A stretch of DNA of 13,500 nucleotides from Chlamydiota bacterium (GTDB taxonomy: Bacteria > Chlamydiota > Chlamydiia > Chlamydiales > Simkaniaceae). The notes below the pieces were generated by a model. That model saw only the letters and a list, made by a program, of their open reading frames with translations, searched no databases and was not told where the DNA came from. Positions 1 to 5,897 of this stretch are shown one piece after another. The position numbers and the translations under genes were made by a program. The stretch lies in contig JAKQGT010000233.1 in assembly GCA_029556005.1 (NCBI GenBank), positions 1-13,500 of the forward strand, read 5' to 3'. Every line of letters starts with the position of its first letter. The stretch's first letter is position 1.

Positions 1-1377
1 TTCATTTTAAGAATTGAAGATACCGATCAATCCCGCAGCCGCCCCGAATATGAAGAGAGCATTTTCAAGGCCTTACAGTGGCTAGGAATCCATTGGGATG
101 AAGGGCCCGATGTTGGAGGCCCTTATGGCCCTTACCGCCAATCGGAGCGGACCGAAATCTACCGTGAGTACTGCCAAAAACTTCTCGATGCAGGGAAGGC
201 TTATAAGTGCTTTGCTACTGCCGAAGAACTGCGTGAAATGCGAGAGCTCGCTGCGAAGATGGGGCAGCGGATGGGATATGACCGGCGCTATCGCAACTTA
301 AGTCCTGATGAGATCGCAAAGCGTGAAAAAGAAGGACAATCCTATGTCGTCCGCTTGAAAGTCCCCCTAACGGGTGAATGTGAATACGAAGATTTAACTA
401 AGGGACGGATCACTTGCCCCTGGAGCGATGTCGATGATCAAATTCTTTTGAAATCGGATGGATTCCCCACCTATCACTTAGCCAACGTTGTCGATGACTA
501 TCTGATGAAAATCACCCACGTGATTCGGGGGGATGAATGGATGTCTTCTACCCCTAAACATATTCTTCTCTATGAGGCTTTTGGATGGAAACGGCCGCAG
601 TTTATGCATATGCCCCTCCTTCTAGGCGCTGATGGAAAGAAACTCTCTAAGCGAAAAAATCCCACCTCGGTCTTCTATTACAAAGAGAGTGGCTATCTTC
701 CGGAAGCTTTTTTAAACTTCTTAACTCTGATGGGCTATAGCATGCCAGAAGATAAAGAGATTTACACCCTAGAGGAAATCACCAAAGACTTTTCTATCAA
801 TCGTGTAGGGGTCTCGGGAGCCTTTTTCGATATCAAAAAACTTGATTGGATCAACCAGCAATATCTCATTAACTCCATTCCTGAAAAAAATCTTTGGGCA
901 AAAATTAAAGAATGGGGATTTTCTGATGAACGGATGGAAAAAATCATTCCCCTCATCCATACACGCATCAAAACTTTTGGTGAGTTTATGGAGCTTTGCA
1001 ATTTTTTGTTTATCAACCATATAGAACTTTCAGATGCCCTCCTGACCCCTAAAGACGTCGATAAACAAGATGTTGCCCAAATGCTTCAATGTATGATTTG
1101 GAGTATGGAAGAACAAGAAGACTGGGGCCGCGAAGGATTTCAAAAAGCTTCACGTGATGTGGCCACCTTTTTCGAGGTGAATCATAAAAAAGTGATCATG
1201 CCTCTATTATTTGCTACCATCACAGGGAAACATCAAGGCCCTCCCCTATTTGACTCTGTAAGTATTTTAGGTAAAGACCGCACCCGTGCAAGACTCTTAA
1301 ATGCCATCGAATTTTTAGGGGGGATTTCAAATAAAAAAATGGGTGAACTCACAAAGAAGTGGACGGCTCCGAAGTAA
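1..1377 (+). CDS. gltX: Glutamyl-tRNA synthetase, 3' part (5' end outside window)
   Basis: Class I aminoacyl-tRNA synthetase that charges tRNA with glutamate in the cytoplasm. In lineages that use GatCAB it may also mischarge tRNA-Gln, which cannot be judged here. The frame is open from base 1 and gives 458 residues before TAA, starting at FILRIEDTDQSRSRPE, the conserved stretch that follows the HIGH motif in GltX. About 40 N-terminal residues, including HIGH, are therefore missing to the left. Other family marks are GPYRQSER, the RVIRGDEW-like VIRGDEWMSSTPKH, and the KMSKS-class loop KLSKR at 640-654. The C-terminal half is the anticodon-binding helical region. An internal ATG at 238 lies within the catalytic domain and is not the start. 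The last 29 bases overlap a small lipoprotein gene on the other strand. Identification is firm; discriminating versus non-discriminating specificity is unknown. Confidence 0.97.
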   Translation, partial: FILRIEDTDQSRSRPEYEESIFKALQWLGIHWDEGPDVGGPYGPYRQSERTEIYREYCQKLLDAGKAYKCFATAEELREMRELAAKMGQRMGYDRRYRNLSPDEIAKREKEGQSYVVRLKVPLTGECEYEDLTKGRITCPWSDVDDQILLKSDGFPTYHLANVVDDYLMKITHVIRGDEWMSSTPKHILLYEAFGWKRPQFMHMPLLLGADGKKLSKRKNPTSVFYYKESGYLPEAFLNFLTLMGYSMPEDKEIYTLEEITKDFSINRVGVSGAFFDIKKLDWINQQYLINSIPEKNLWAKIKEWGFSDERMEKIIPLIHTRIKTFGEFMELCNFLFINHIELSDALLTPKDVDKQDVAQMLQCMIWSMEEQEDWGREGFQKASRDVATFFEVNHKKVIMPLLFATITGKHQGPPLFDSVSILGKDRTRARLLNAIEFLGGISNKKMGELTKKWTAPK

Positions 1378-1495
1378 CAGAAATGTCTGTTTCTTCAGCA
1401 GCATCCGACATGATGTAATGGGGATCATAGGCGTTTTTATTACCACACCCCATGAGGAAAAGAAGTGGAATGAAACCTAACAACAAAACTCTCAT
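1349..1495 (-). CDS. Putative tiny lipoprotein (48 aa)
   Basis: Reading leftward from ATG at 1495, the product starts MRVLLLGFIPLLFLMGC: one positive residue, an uninterrupted hydrophobic stretch and a lipobox-like LMGC with Cys17. Signal peptidase II cleavage would leave a 32-residue acidic, Ser/Thr-rich lipopeptide with no further cysteine. Met at -2 is not the commonest lipobox residue, but -3 Leu and -1 Gly fit. AAAGG lies almost against the ATG, too close for an ideal ribosome site. A TTGACA box (1526-1531 on this strand) has only a poor -10 (TAAAGA) 17 bases later. The frame stays open to a TTG at 1531, but starting there would put 12 polar residues before the signal peptide, so ATG 1495 is preferred. 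It converges on gltX and overlaps its end by 29 bases. No family is recognised. It is short enough that chance cannot be excluded. Confidence 0.55.
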   Translation of the reverse strand: MRVLLLGFIPLLFLMGCGNKNAYDPHYIMSDAAEETDISVTSEPSTSL

Positions 1496-1584
1496 ACCTT
1501 TCTCTTTACAACGCCCTTCATGGATTGTCAATGACTTCTTGAAATGAGAGGAAAGCCCAGATACCCTATCAGTAGGAGGAACGG

Positions 1585-1926
1585 ATGTTTGCAGTGATTT
1601 ACCAAGGTTATATCAAGCCTGGCCGAGAATCAGAATATCGGGAAGCCTGGAATGCAGTCGCTCGTTACTTTGTTAAGCAAAGAGGTGCCCTGGGTTCTTG
1701 CCTCCATCGAACACCCGATGGGCTGTGGTTAGCTTATTCTCGATGGCCTGATAAGAAAACAAGAGATGCCTCTTGGCCCGGAGAAGCTGCCCCTTCAACA
1801 GAACTTCCCCTTGAAATTCGCAAAGCCGTCTTAATACTAAAAGATTGTTTAGATCAAGAGAGGAAACTTCCTGAAATTTGTATGGAAGTTATCGATGATT
1901 TATTAGTAACTTTAACAAAAAAATGA
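1585..1926 (+). CDS. ABM-fold (antibiotic biosynthesis monooxygenase-like) protein
   Basis: A 113-residue protein with the layout of a single dimeric alpha/beta-barrel (ABM) domain. A first strand, MFAVIYQGYIKPGRE, is followed by the helix around YREAWNAVARYF, then strand GSCLHRTPDGLWLAYSRW and helix KKTRDASW. Family members act as small cofactor-independent oxygenases, quinol or haem-modifying enzymes, or simple ligand binders. The substrate cannot be read from this sequence. The start is well supported: AGGAGG at 1573-1578 stands six bases before the ATG, the best ribosome site in the window. A possible but weak promoter is TTGAAA at 1539-1544 with TACCCT 17 bases later. The gene ends 18 bases before the flavoprotein reductase gene, so the two are probably cotranscribed and could share electrons. 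The last 25 residues, after the domain core, are helical-looking and of no known role. Confidence 0.7.
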   Translation: MFAVIYQGYIKPGRESEYREAWNAVARYFVKQRGALGSCLHRTPDGLWLAYSRWPDKKTRDASWPGEAAPSTELPLEIRKAVLILKDCLDQERKLPEICMEVIDDLLVTLTKK

Positions 1927-1944
1927 AACTTCGAAAAAAGTCCC

Positions 1945-3051
1945 ATGACTGAATATAACAAAGAAAACCCTTTCCCCGGAAAGATTACAGACCGCTTTAT
2001 TCTCAATAAGAAAGGGTCGACTAAACAAACATTCCATCTCTCTCTCGACCTTTCGGGCTCAGGGATTGCCTATAAAGCGGGAGATGCCATTGGCATTTTT
2101 CCGGAAAATCCCCCAGATCAAGTCAGTGCTCTTCTAGAAGCTCTGGGCAAGGGAGGTCATGAAGAGGTCACCGATCCTCGCTCTGGAGCTGAAATGACTT
2201 TGGAACACTTTATTAAAACCAAAACCAATCTTTTGCGTCTCACAACTCCTCTACTCAAGCTCCTAGGAGATCCCGAGCTTCTTGCACAAGAAAACAAACA
2301 AGACCGGGCTCAATTTATCGCTAATCATGATCTAATTGATCTCTTTACGATGCACCCTCCAACGGCACCCCTTCAAGAAATCATCTCTTATTTCTCTCCT
2401 CTTCTTCCCCGATTTTACTCGATTGCTTCGGCCCCCTCTCTCTCACCGACCTCTGTTGATCTTCTTGTAGCTACTTTTTCCTATACCCATGCAAATAAGG
2501 AAAGAGAAGGGATCGGCTCCCAATTTCTCTGCAAAAATGCAAAACTCCATGAAACGCCCATTCCCACTTATTTGCACCCCACCTCCACCTTCACCCTTCC
2601 CTCTCCCGATAAACCGATTCTCATGATCGGACCCGGCACAGGTGTCGCTCCCTACCGCGCCTTCTTGCAAGAGCGTGAACAAACGGGAGCTTCTGGACAC
2701 AATTGGCTGATTTTCGGAGAGCGCAACCGAAAGACCGATTACTATTATGAGTCGTATTTTACTTCTCTAGAAAAAAGGAATTTTTTACGCTTAGATCTCG
2801 CTTTTTCACGAGATCAAATCGATAAAGTCTATGTCCAACACAAACTTCTAGAAAATGGCCCGGATGTGTGGAATCTGATCCAATCCGAAGGGACAATTTA
2901 TATCTGTGGAGATGCTCGTCATATGGCTAAAGATGTCACCATCGCCCTCCACACGATTGCCGAAACAGAAGGAAAGCTCTCCCCTTCAGAAGCCAAAGAT
3001 TTTTTCAAACACCTAAGGCGCGACAAACGCCTTCTCCTCGATGTCTACTAA
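1945..3051 (+). CDS. cysJ: CysJ-like NADPH flavoprotein reductase (no FMN domain)
   Basis: FAD/NADPH oxidoreductase of the sulfite reductase alpha / cytochrome P450 reductase class. The order of parts is an N-terminal FAD-binding barrel with connecting helices (about 12-200), FAD motif RFYSIASAPS at 156-165, NADPH-binding GPGTGVAPYRAF at 229-240, FGERN near 257-261, CGDARHMAKDV at 321-331, and a terminal RLLLDVY with the aromatic last residue that stacks on flavin. At 368 residues it lacks the flavodoxin-like FMN domain of E. coli CysJ. C. trachomatis carries a gene annotated cysJ of this kind (CT435, from memory). No cysI haemoprotein is present here, so sulfite reduction is unproven and another electron acceptor is likely. 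The ATG has no clear Shine-Dalgarno sequence. It lies 18 bases after the ABM-protein gene and is convergent with the ATPase gene 21 bases downstream. Confidence 0.85.
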   Translation: MTEYNKENPFPGKITDRFILNKKGSTKQTFHLSLDLSGSGIAYKAGDAIGIFPENPPDQVSALLEALGKGGHEEVTDPRSGAEMTLEHFIKTKTNLLRLTTPLLKLLGDPELLAQENKQDRAQFIANHDLIDLFTMHPPTAPLQEIISYFSPLLPRFYSIASAPSLSPTSVDLLVATFSYTHANKEREGIGSQFLCKNAKLHETPIPTYLHPTSTFTLPSPDKPILMIGPGTGVAPYRAFLQEREQTGASGHNWLIFGERNRKTDYYYESYFTSLEKRNFLRLDLAFSRDQIDKVYVQHKLLENGPDVWNLIQSEGTIYICGDARHMAKDVTIALHTIAETEGKLSPSEAKDFFKHLRRDKRLLLDVY

Positions 3052-3072
3052 AAACTCCGAAGAAGATTTGCG

Positions 3073-4281
3073 TTAAAAAGGGAGTGGTAATGCTGTTAAG
3101 TCTTTATCAAAAGGGACTTGTTTTTCTCCAAGATAAAAGACATAACCATGAATAAAACGGTCTTTGAATGTTTCTTTAAAATGTTTGAGCCCTCTAAAAT
3201 CGTTTATATTGACTTCAACTTTCGCTTTTATTTCTATAGCGATAATTTTCCCATCTCTACTTTCTAAAATTAAGTCCACTTCCATTCCCGAAAAGTTTCG
3301 ATAATAATAGAGTTGTACACTTAAATCACTCCATGTAGCTTGCTTAATTAACTCGTTAACAACAAAAGTTTCAACAGCACTTCCCCAACTTTTCTGATTT
3401 TTTTGGATACCCTTTAAGTCTAACCCTAACAAATAGGAAAGTATTCCCGTATCACTCAAATAAACCTTTGGAGATTTGACCAAACGTTTTTCAAGGTGAC
3501 TAAAATAAGGGGGAAGAAGATGGACCATAAAAACCGTCTGGATAAGAGTAAAATACCGCTTCAGTGTGGTAGAAGGAATCCCACAACTGCGGCTTAGTTC
3601 ATCAAAATTTAATAGATTTCCACTTCTTGTAGCTAATAATTTTAGGAGATTCGGGAGACGCGTCAATCCCTCAATCTGAGAAAGATCACGAACATCTCTT
3701 TCTAATATTGTAGTCAGATATGATTGAAACCATGCAGCTTGTCTCTGTGAATCCTTTCTATTATGAACTTCAGGAAAACCTCCTTGAATCATTCGATGCG
3801 GAGACCTCTCTTCATTTTTAGGAATTTTTAAAGGAGCATTAAAAAGAGCTGTGATCAAATCAAATGGTTTTTTTTGTATTTCATAACGCGAAAGAGGGTG
3901 TAGAGTTAATATTTCCATCCTTCCGGCTAAAGAATCGCTTAAATTAGGAAGTAAAAGGATATTTGCTGAACCTGTAAGGAGAAATTGTCCTGGAATCCGC
4001 TTCTTATCGACTTTTTCTTTAATTGCTAGAAATAGTTCTGGCACACGCTGTATTTCATCAATAATGATACGCTCAGCGTTTCGATCTAAAAAAGACTGGG
4101 GACTAGATTTTGCAGCCTCTAACTCTAATAGATCATCAAGCGTGATATATACGCATTCCTTCTTAGCAAAATGATGAGCGAGAGTGCTTTTTCCTGACTG
4201 CCTAGGGCCATTGATAAACACTACAGAGGTATCTTCTAAAGCGCGTTCAACTTTTTTCTGTATAAATCTTGGGTATTTCAT
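3073..4281 (-). CDS. AAA_14/DUF4143 family ATPase
   Basis: A 402-residue ATPase of the widespread but poorly understood AAA_14 + DUF4143 type. The N-terminal P-loop domain has Walker A GPRQSGKST (25-33), Walker B IIIDEIQ (72-78) and a sensor-like LTGSAN (102-107) followed by SLAGRMEILTLHPLS. The second half is DUF4143: a winged-helix-like stretch (about 205-260) and a PD-(D/E)XK-like end, EVD with Asp336 and then E350-I-K352. Lys352 and both acids are present, so nuclease-type chemistry is possible but unproven. Such genes are scattered accessory genes in many bacteria, and their role is not established. Sampled 60-base rows inside it count 27, 30 and 45% G+C against 57% for one row of cysJ, which hints at foreign origin. 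It lies between cysJ and ispF, neighbours in Chlamydiaceae. No Shine-Dalgarno sequence precedes the ATG. A possible -10 box ends six bases upstream. Confidence 0.9.
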   Translation of the reverse strand: MKYPRFIQKKVERALEDTSVVFINGPRQSGKSTLAHHFAKKECVYITLDDLLELEAAKSSPQSFLDRNAERIIIDEIQRVPELFLAIKEKVDKKRIPGQFLLTGSANILLLPNLSDSLAGRMEILTLHPLSRYEIQKKPFDLITALFNAPLKIPKNEERSPHRMIQGGFPEVHNRKDSQRQAAWFQSYLTTILERDVRDLSQIEGLTRLPNLLKLLATRSGNLLNFDELSRSCGIPSTTLKRYFTLIQTVFMVHLLPPYFSHLEKRLVKSPKVYLSDTGILSYLLGLDLKGIQKNQKSWGSAVETFVVNELIKQATWSDLSVQLYYYRNFSGMEVDLILESRDGKIIAIEIKAKVEVNINDFRGLKHFKETFKDRFIHGYVFYLGEKQVPFDKDLTALPLPF

Positions 4282-4287
4282 AATTTA

Positions 4288-4317
4288 AAAATACACCACT
4301 GAATGGTTGAAATTCAA
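4288..4317 (-). promoter_or_regulatory. Possible promoter of the DUF4143 ATPase gene
   Basis: On the minus strand TTGAAT (4312-4317) and TATTTT (4288-4293) are separated by 18 bases, each matching four of six sigma70-type consensus positions. The -10 ends six bases before the ATG at 4281, so transcription would begin at or next to the start codon. The -35 lies inside the perfect palindrome at 4302-4322, so anything binding that palindrome would block the promoter. The boxes are individually weak. Confidence 0.35.
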
Positions 4318-4322
4318 CCATT
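4302..4322. repeat. Perfect 21-bp palindrome upstream of the ATPase gene
   Basis: Half-site AATGGTTGAA (4302-4311), a central A, then the exact complement TTCAACCATT (4313-4322): ten paired positions without a mismatch. It covers the proposed -35 of the ATPase gene 21 bases before its start. It has the size and placement of an operator for a dimeric regulator. It could instead form a hairpin in readthrough RNA from ispF. No T-run follows it on the minus strand (the next bases are CAGTGG), so a terminator is unlikely. Confidence 0.75.
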
Positions 4323-4325
4323 ATT

Positions 4326-4402
4326 TGGACGATTTTACAAAAATACTCGTAAAATCATCCATTTAACGAACGAATTTCGTCCGTATTATGGACGATTTTA
4401 CA
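4326..4402. repeat. Structured repeat cluster (three copies of a 13-mer plus an inner palindrome)
   Basis: TGGACGATTTTAC occurs at 4326-4338 and again at 4389-4401, each followed by A. An inverted copy with one mismatch, GTAAAATCATCCA, lies at 4349-4361. Between the second and third copies is a near-palindrome at 4366-4384 (ACGAACGAA, T, TTCGTCCGT; one mismatch). The inverted copy can pair with either flanking direct copy, giving mutually exclusive stems: one with a 10-base loop (4339-4348), the other enclosing 27 bases. On the minus strand, downstream of ispF, the second stem is followed by GAGTATTTTT, so it may act as the ispF terminator. The cluster lies eight bases past the ispF stop and ahead of the ATPase gene. 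No other copy was noticed in the window. A recombination or target-site remnant, an attenuator and a terminator are all open. Confidence 0.75.
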
Positions 4403-4409
4403 GGATAGT

Positions 4410-4889
4410 TTATTCGTAAGTGGTTAAGATACAGAAACACATCAACCCTTCCCCTCGCCCAAAAGAGGTAAGATCATCTCCTGAGGTGAAGGTGATGCCG
4501 ACTTGATCCAAAGAGAGGTGCATCGCTGCTGCAATGCTACGGCGTATGTCATCAGAGCGCTTTTGAAATTTGGGACGTTTCCCTTCAATTGTTAAGGCAA
4601 CGTGCTCGACTTTTTGCTTGCCCAGAGTTTCTAAGGCTTTATCGAGATAGACCCGACTATCGGTCACTCCCTCCTTGTGACAGAGGTCTATCGCGACCCG
4701 CCCCAGGATGGGAACATGGGTCAGAGAGGTAATGGCATTGCAAATGGCATGAAAAACAACGTCCCCATCGGAATCCGCATCAAGCCCTGGAGCCTCTTCA
4801 AACTCTAAGCCAGCAACGATACATTTTTTCTCCCCTTTCTCAGGAAGAAACCGGTGACTGTCTTGCCCTATTCCTGTTTTGAATTTCAT
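4410..4889 (-). CDS. ispF: 2-C-methyl-D-erythritol 2,4-cyclodiphosphate synthase
   Basis: MEP-pathway enzyme that cyclises CDP-ME 2-phosphate to MEcPP with release of CMP on the way to IPP and DMAPP. At 159 residues it has normal IspF length. GIGQDSHRF gives metal ligands Asp10 and His12, DSDGDVVFHA gives the third ligand His47, DSRVYL follows, and FGRGEGLMCF ends the C-terminal nucleotide pocket. Against E. coli IspF some pocket residues differ: AHSDGD is ADSDGD (Asp39 in place of His34), and the LGDIG segment reads LGRVA. I believe chlamydial IspF proteins share the DSDGD form but cannot check. The start is ATG 4889 with only a weak ribosome site (GGTAAAAG). It diverges from the ATP-grasp-like gene, with overlapping promoters between them. 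In Chlamydiaceae ispF neighbours cysJ; here the ATPase module separates them. Confidence 0.93.
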   Translation of the reverse strand: MKFKTGIGQDSHRFLPEKGEKKCIVAGLEFEEAPGLDADSDGDVVFHAICNAITSLTHVPILGRVAIDLCHKEGVTDSRVYLDKALETLGKQKVEHVALTIEGKRPKFQKRSDDIRRSIAAAMHLSLDQVGITFTSGDDLTSFGRGEGLMCFCILTTYE

Positions 4890-4891
4890 CT

Positions 4892-4920
4892 TTTACCGTT
4901 TTGTTAAAAACAGTTATAGT
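4892..4920 (+). promoter_or_regulatory. Promoter of the ATP-grasp-like gene, overlapping the ispF promoter
   Basis: TTTACC (4892-4897) and TATAGT (4915-4920) are 17 bases apart, matching four and five of six consensus positions. Transcription would begin near 4927, inside the longest possible open frame of the gene and 16 bases before TTG 4943. This is a reason to prefer that start. The -10 shares bases 4915-4918 with the -10 of the opposing ispF promoter, so the two should compete for RNA polymerase. Confidence 0.45.
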
Positions 4921-4941
4921 GCATGAAAAAATAGGATTCAA
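4913..4941 (-). promoter_or_regulatory. Promoter of ispF
   Basis: On the minus strand TTGAAT (4936-4941) and TATAAC (4913-4918) are separated by 17 bases, matching four and five of six consensus positions. The start of transcription would be near 4906, giving a leader of about 17 bases before the ispF ATG at 4889. Its -10 overlaps that of the opposing promoter for the ATP-grasp-like gene. Confidence 0.45.
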
Positions 4942-4942
4942 G

Positions 4943-5890
4943 TTGAAAACGCTCCACATTGCTAACGTGAATTTTGAGTGGGAGCTCGAGACACGCTCAC
5001 CCTTACCCCTTAAGGAAGCGTTTAGTGTCCATCCTAACTTTTTGCAATTGCAATTCATCCCTTTTTTGTATGCACCAGAAGGGGATGGCGTCGTCGTGAC
5101 ACACCGCCCTCCAGAAGGATATTTAAAAGATAAAGCAGCGCGCCTCCATTTATTTGATGAAGAGATTACAGGATATGATCGAATTGAGACTTGGGGATGG
5201 TCGGAAGCCATCAAACGTTGGACCCATCTCCCTTATCCTATTCCGATCAAACTGAGAGAACTGGCTTCTAAGGTGTTTGCATTTACACATAGTCCCCATT
5301 TACCTGGAGCCAAACTTCTTCATCATCAGGAGGAAGTAGAGGAATGGCTACAAACAGGTCCCTATCCAAAAGTTCTCAAAACCTGCTTTGGATTTGCAGG
5401 ACGGGGGCGTTTTATATTAGAAAGCCCTGAGTATTTTGCTAAAATCCAAAAAGATGTCGTGACTGTTTTCGAAAAAGGACAACTTTTAATCGGAGAACCG
5501 TGGGTCCATCGGGAAATGGATTTTAGTACACAGTGGATGATCGATAAAGAGCCTATTTTTCTGGGAGCGACTCGAATGGAAAATACGGAGCGTGGCAGTT
5601 ATTGCAAAACTTTTATGGGAGCGGAAATTCCTTTTTTAGAAGAGCATTTAGAGTGCGTCAAGGTTCCCCTGAAACACATTTGTGATGCAGGTTATAGGGG
5701 TAACTTAGGAATCGATGCCATGGTTTATAACAACACATTACACCCGATTGTTGAGATCAATTTACGCAAAACAATGGGATGGCTTGCTCTCAAATTGCAG
5801 CACAGTTTGAGTTATGAAAGTAAAGGTGCAGGACTTTTACCTACACATTTAGAAAAAATCACGTTTCCAAAACAGCTTAAGTTGTTATAG
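4943..5890 (+). CDS. ATP-grasp-like conserved hypothetical protein (CT433-like position)
   Basis: The product is 315 residues from TTG 4943. That start has AGGA six bases upstream and lies after the proposed promoter; the frame extends back to TTG 4901. Its function is not recognised. The second half resembles an ATP-grasp fold: KTCFGFAGRGRF (147-157 region) looks like the small-domain lysine plus Gly-rich loop over ATP, GEPWV (184-188) the hinge, GNLGIDAMVY (253-262) the first metal segment, and HPIVEINLRKTMG (267-279) the E-x-N-x-R end that binds Mg and phosphates. Members ligate a carboxylate to an amine or thiol through an acyl phosphate. The substrate is unknown. The N-terminal 110 residues (IANVNFEWELE onward) may be the substrate-binding part. 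It sits beside ispF, as I recall for hypothetical CT433 in C. trachomatis. murA follows after seven bases. Confidence 0.75.
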   Translation: MKTLHIANVNFEWELETRSPLPLKEAFSVHPNFLQLQFIPFLYAPEGDGVVVTHRPPEGYLKDKAARLHLFDEEITGYDRIETWGWSEAIKRWTHLPYPIPIKLRELASKVFAFTHSPHLPGAKLLHHQEEVEEWLQTGPYPKVLKTCFGFAGRGRFILESPEYFAKIQKDVVTVFEKGQLLIGEPWVHREMDFSTQWMIDKEPIFLGATRMENTERGSYCKTFMGAEIPFLEEHLECVKVPLKHICDAGYRGNLGIDAMVYNNTLHPIVEINLRKTMGWLALKLQHSLSYESKGAGLLPTHLEKITFPKQLKLL

Positions 5891-5891
5891 T
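5886..5891 (+). promoter_or_regulatory. -10-like TATAGT six bases before murA ATG
   Basis: TATAGT (5886-5891) matches five of six consensus positions and is followed by exactly six bases before the murA ATG at 5898, the spacing expected for a leaderless transcript. The best -35 is a weak TTTCCA (5864-5869) with a 16-base spacer. The box overlaps the TAG stop of the preceding gene. Its core GTTATAGT is the same as in the promoter at 4913-4920. Confidence 0.35.
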
Positions 5892-5897
5892 CATCTT

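Noticed and set aside
2443..2700. Open frame on the minus strand inside cysJ
   Set aside because: Glycine/serine-rich antisense translation inside the FAD/NADPH motifs of the reductase; no independent support.
3052..3072. Terminator or repeat at the cysJ/ATPase convergence
   Set aside because: The 21-base gap shows no inverted repeat and no copy of the 13-mer found upstream of the ATPase, so no right-hand boundary of an insertion can be drawn there.
4326..4402. CRISPR-like array
   Set aside because: There are only three short copies, one inverted, with unequal spacing and no cas genes nearby.
4901..4942. Longer N-terminus of the ATP-grasp-like protein from TTG 4901
   Set aside because: The extra 14 codons lie over the proposed -10 box, the predicted transcript starts after them, and TTG 4943 has AGGA at proper spacing.
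4840..5214. A 124-codon open frame on the minus strand across the ispF start
   Set aside because: It covers both ispF's first codons and the ATP-grasp-like gene, and the translation is low-complexity with no family resemblance. Both overlapped frames have clear homology.
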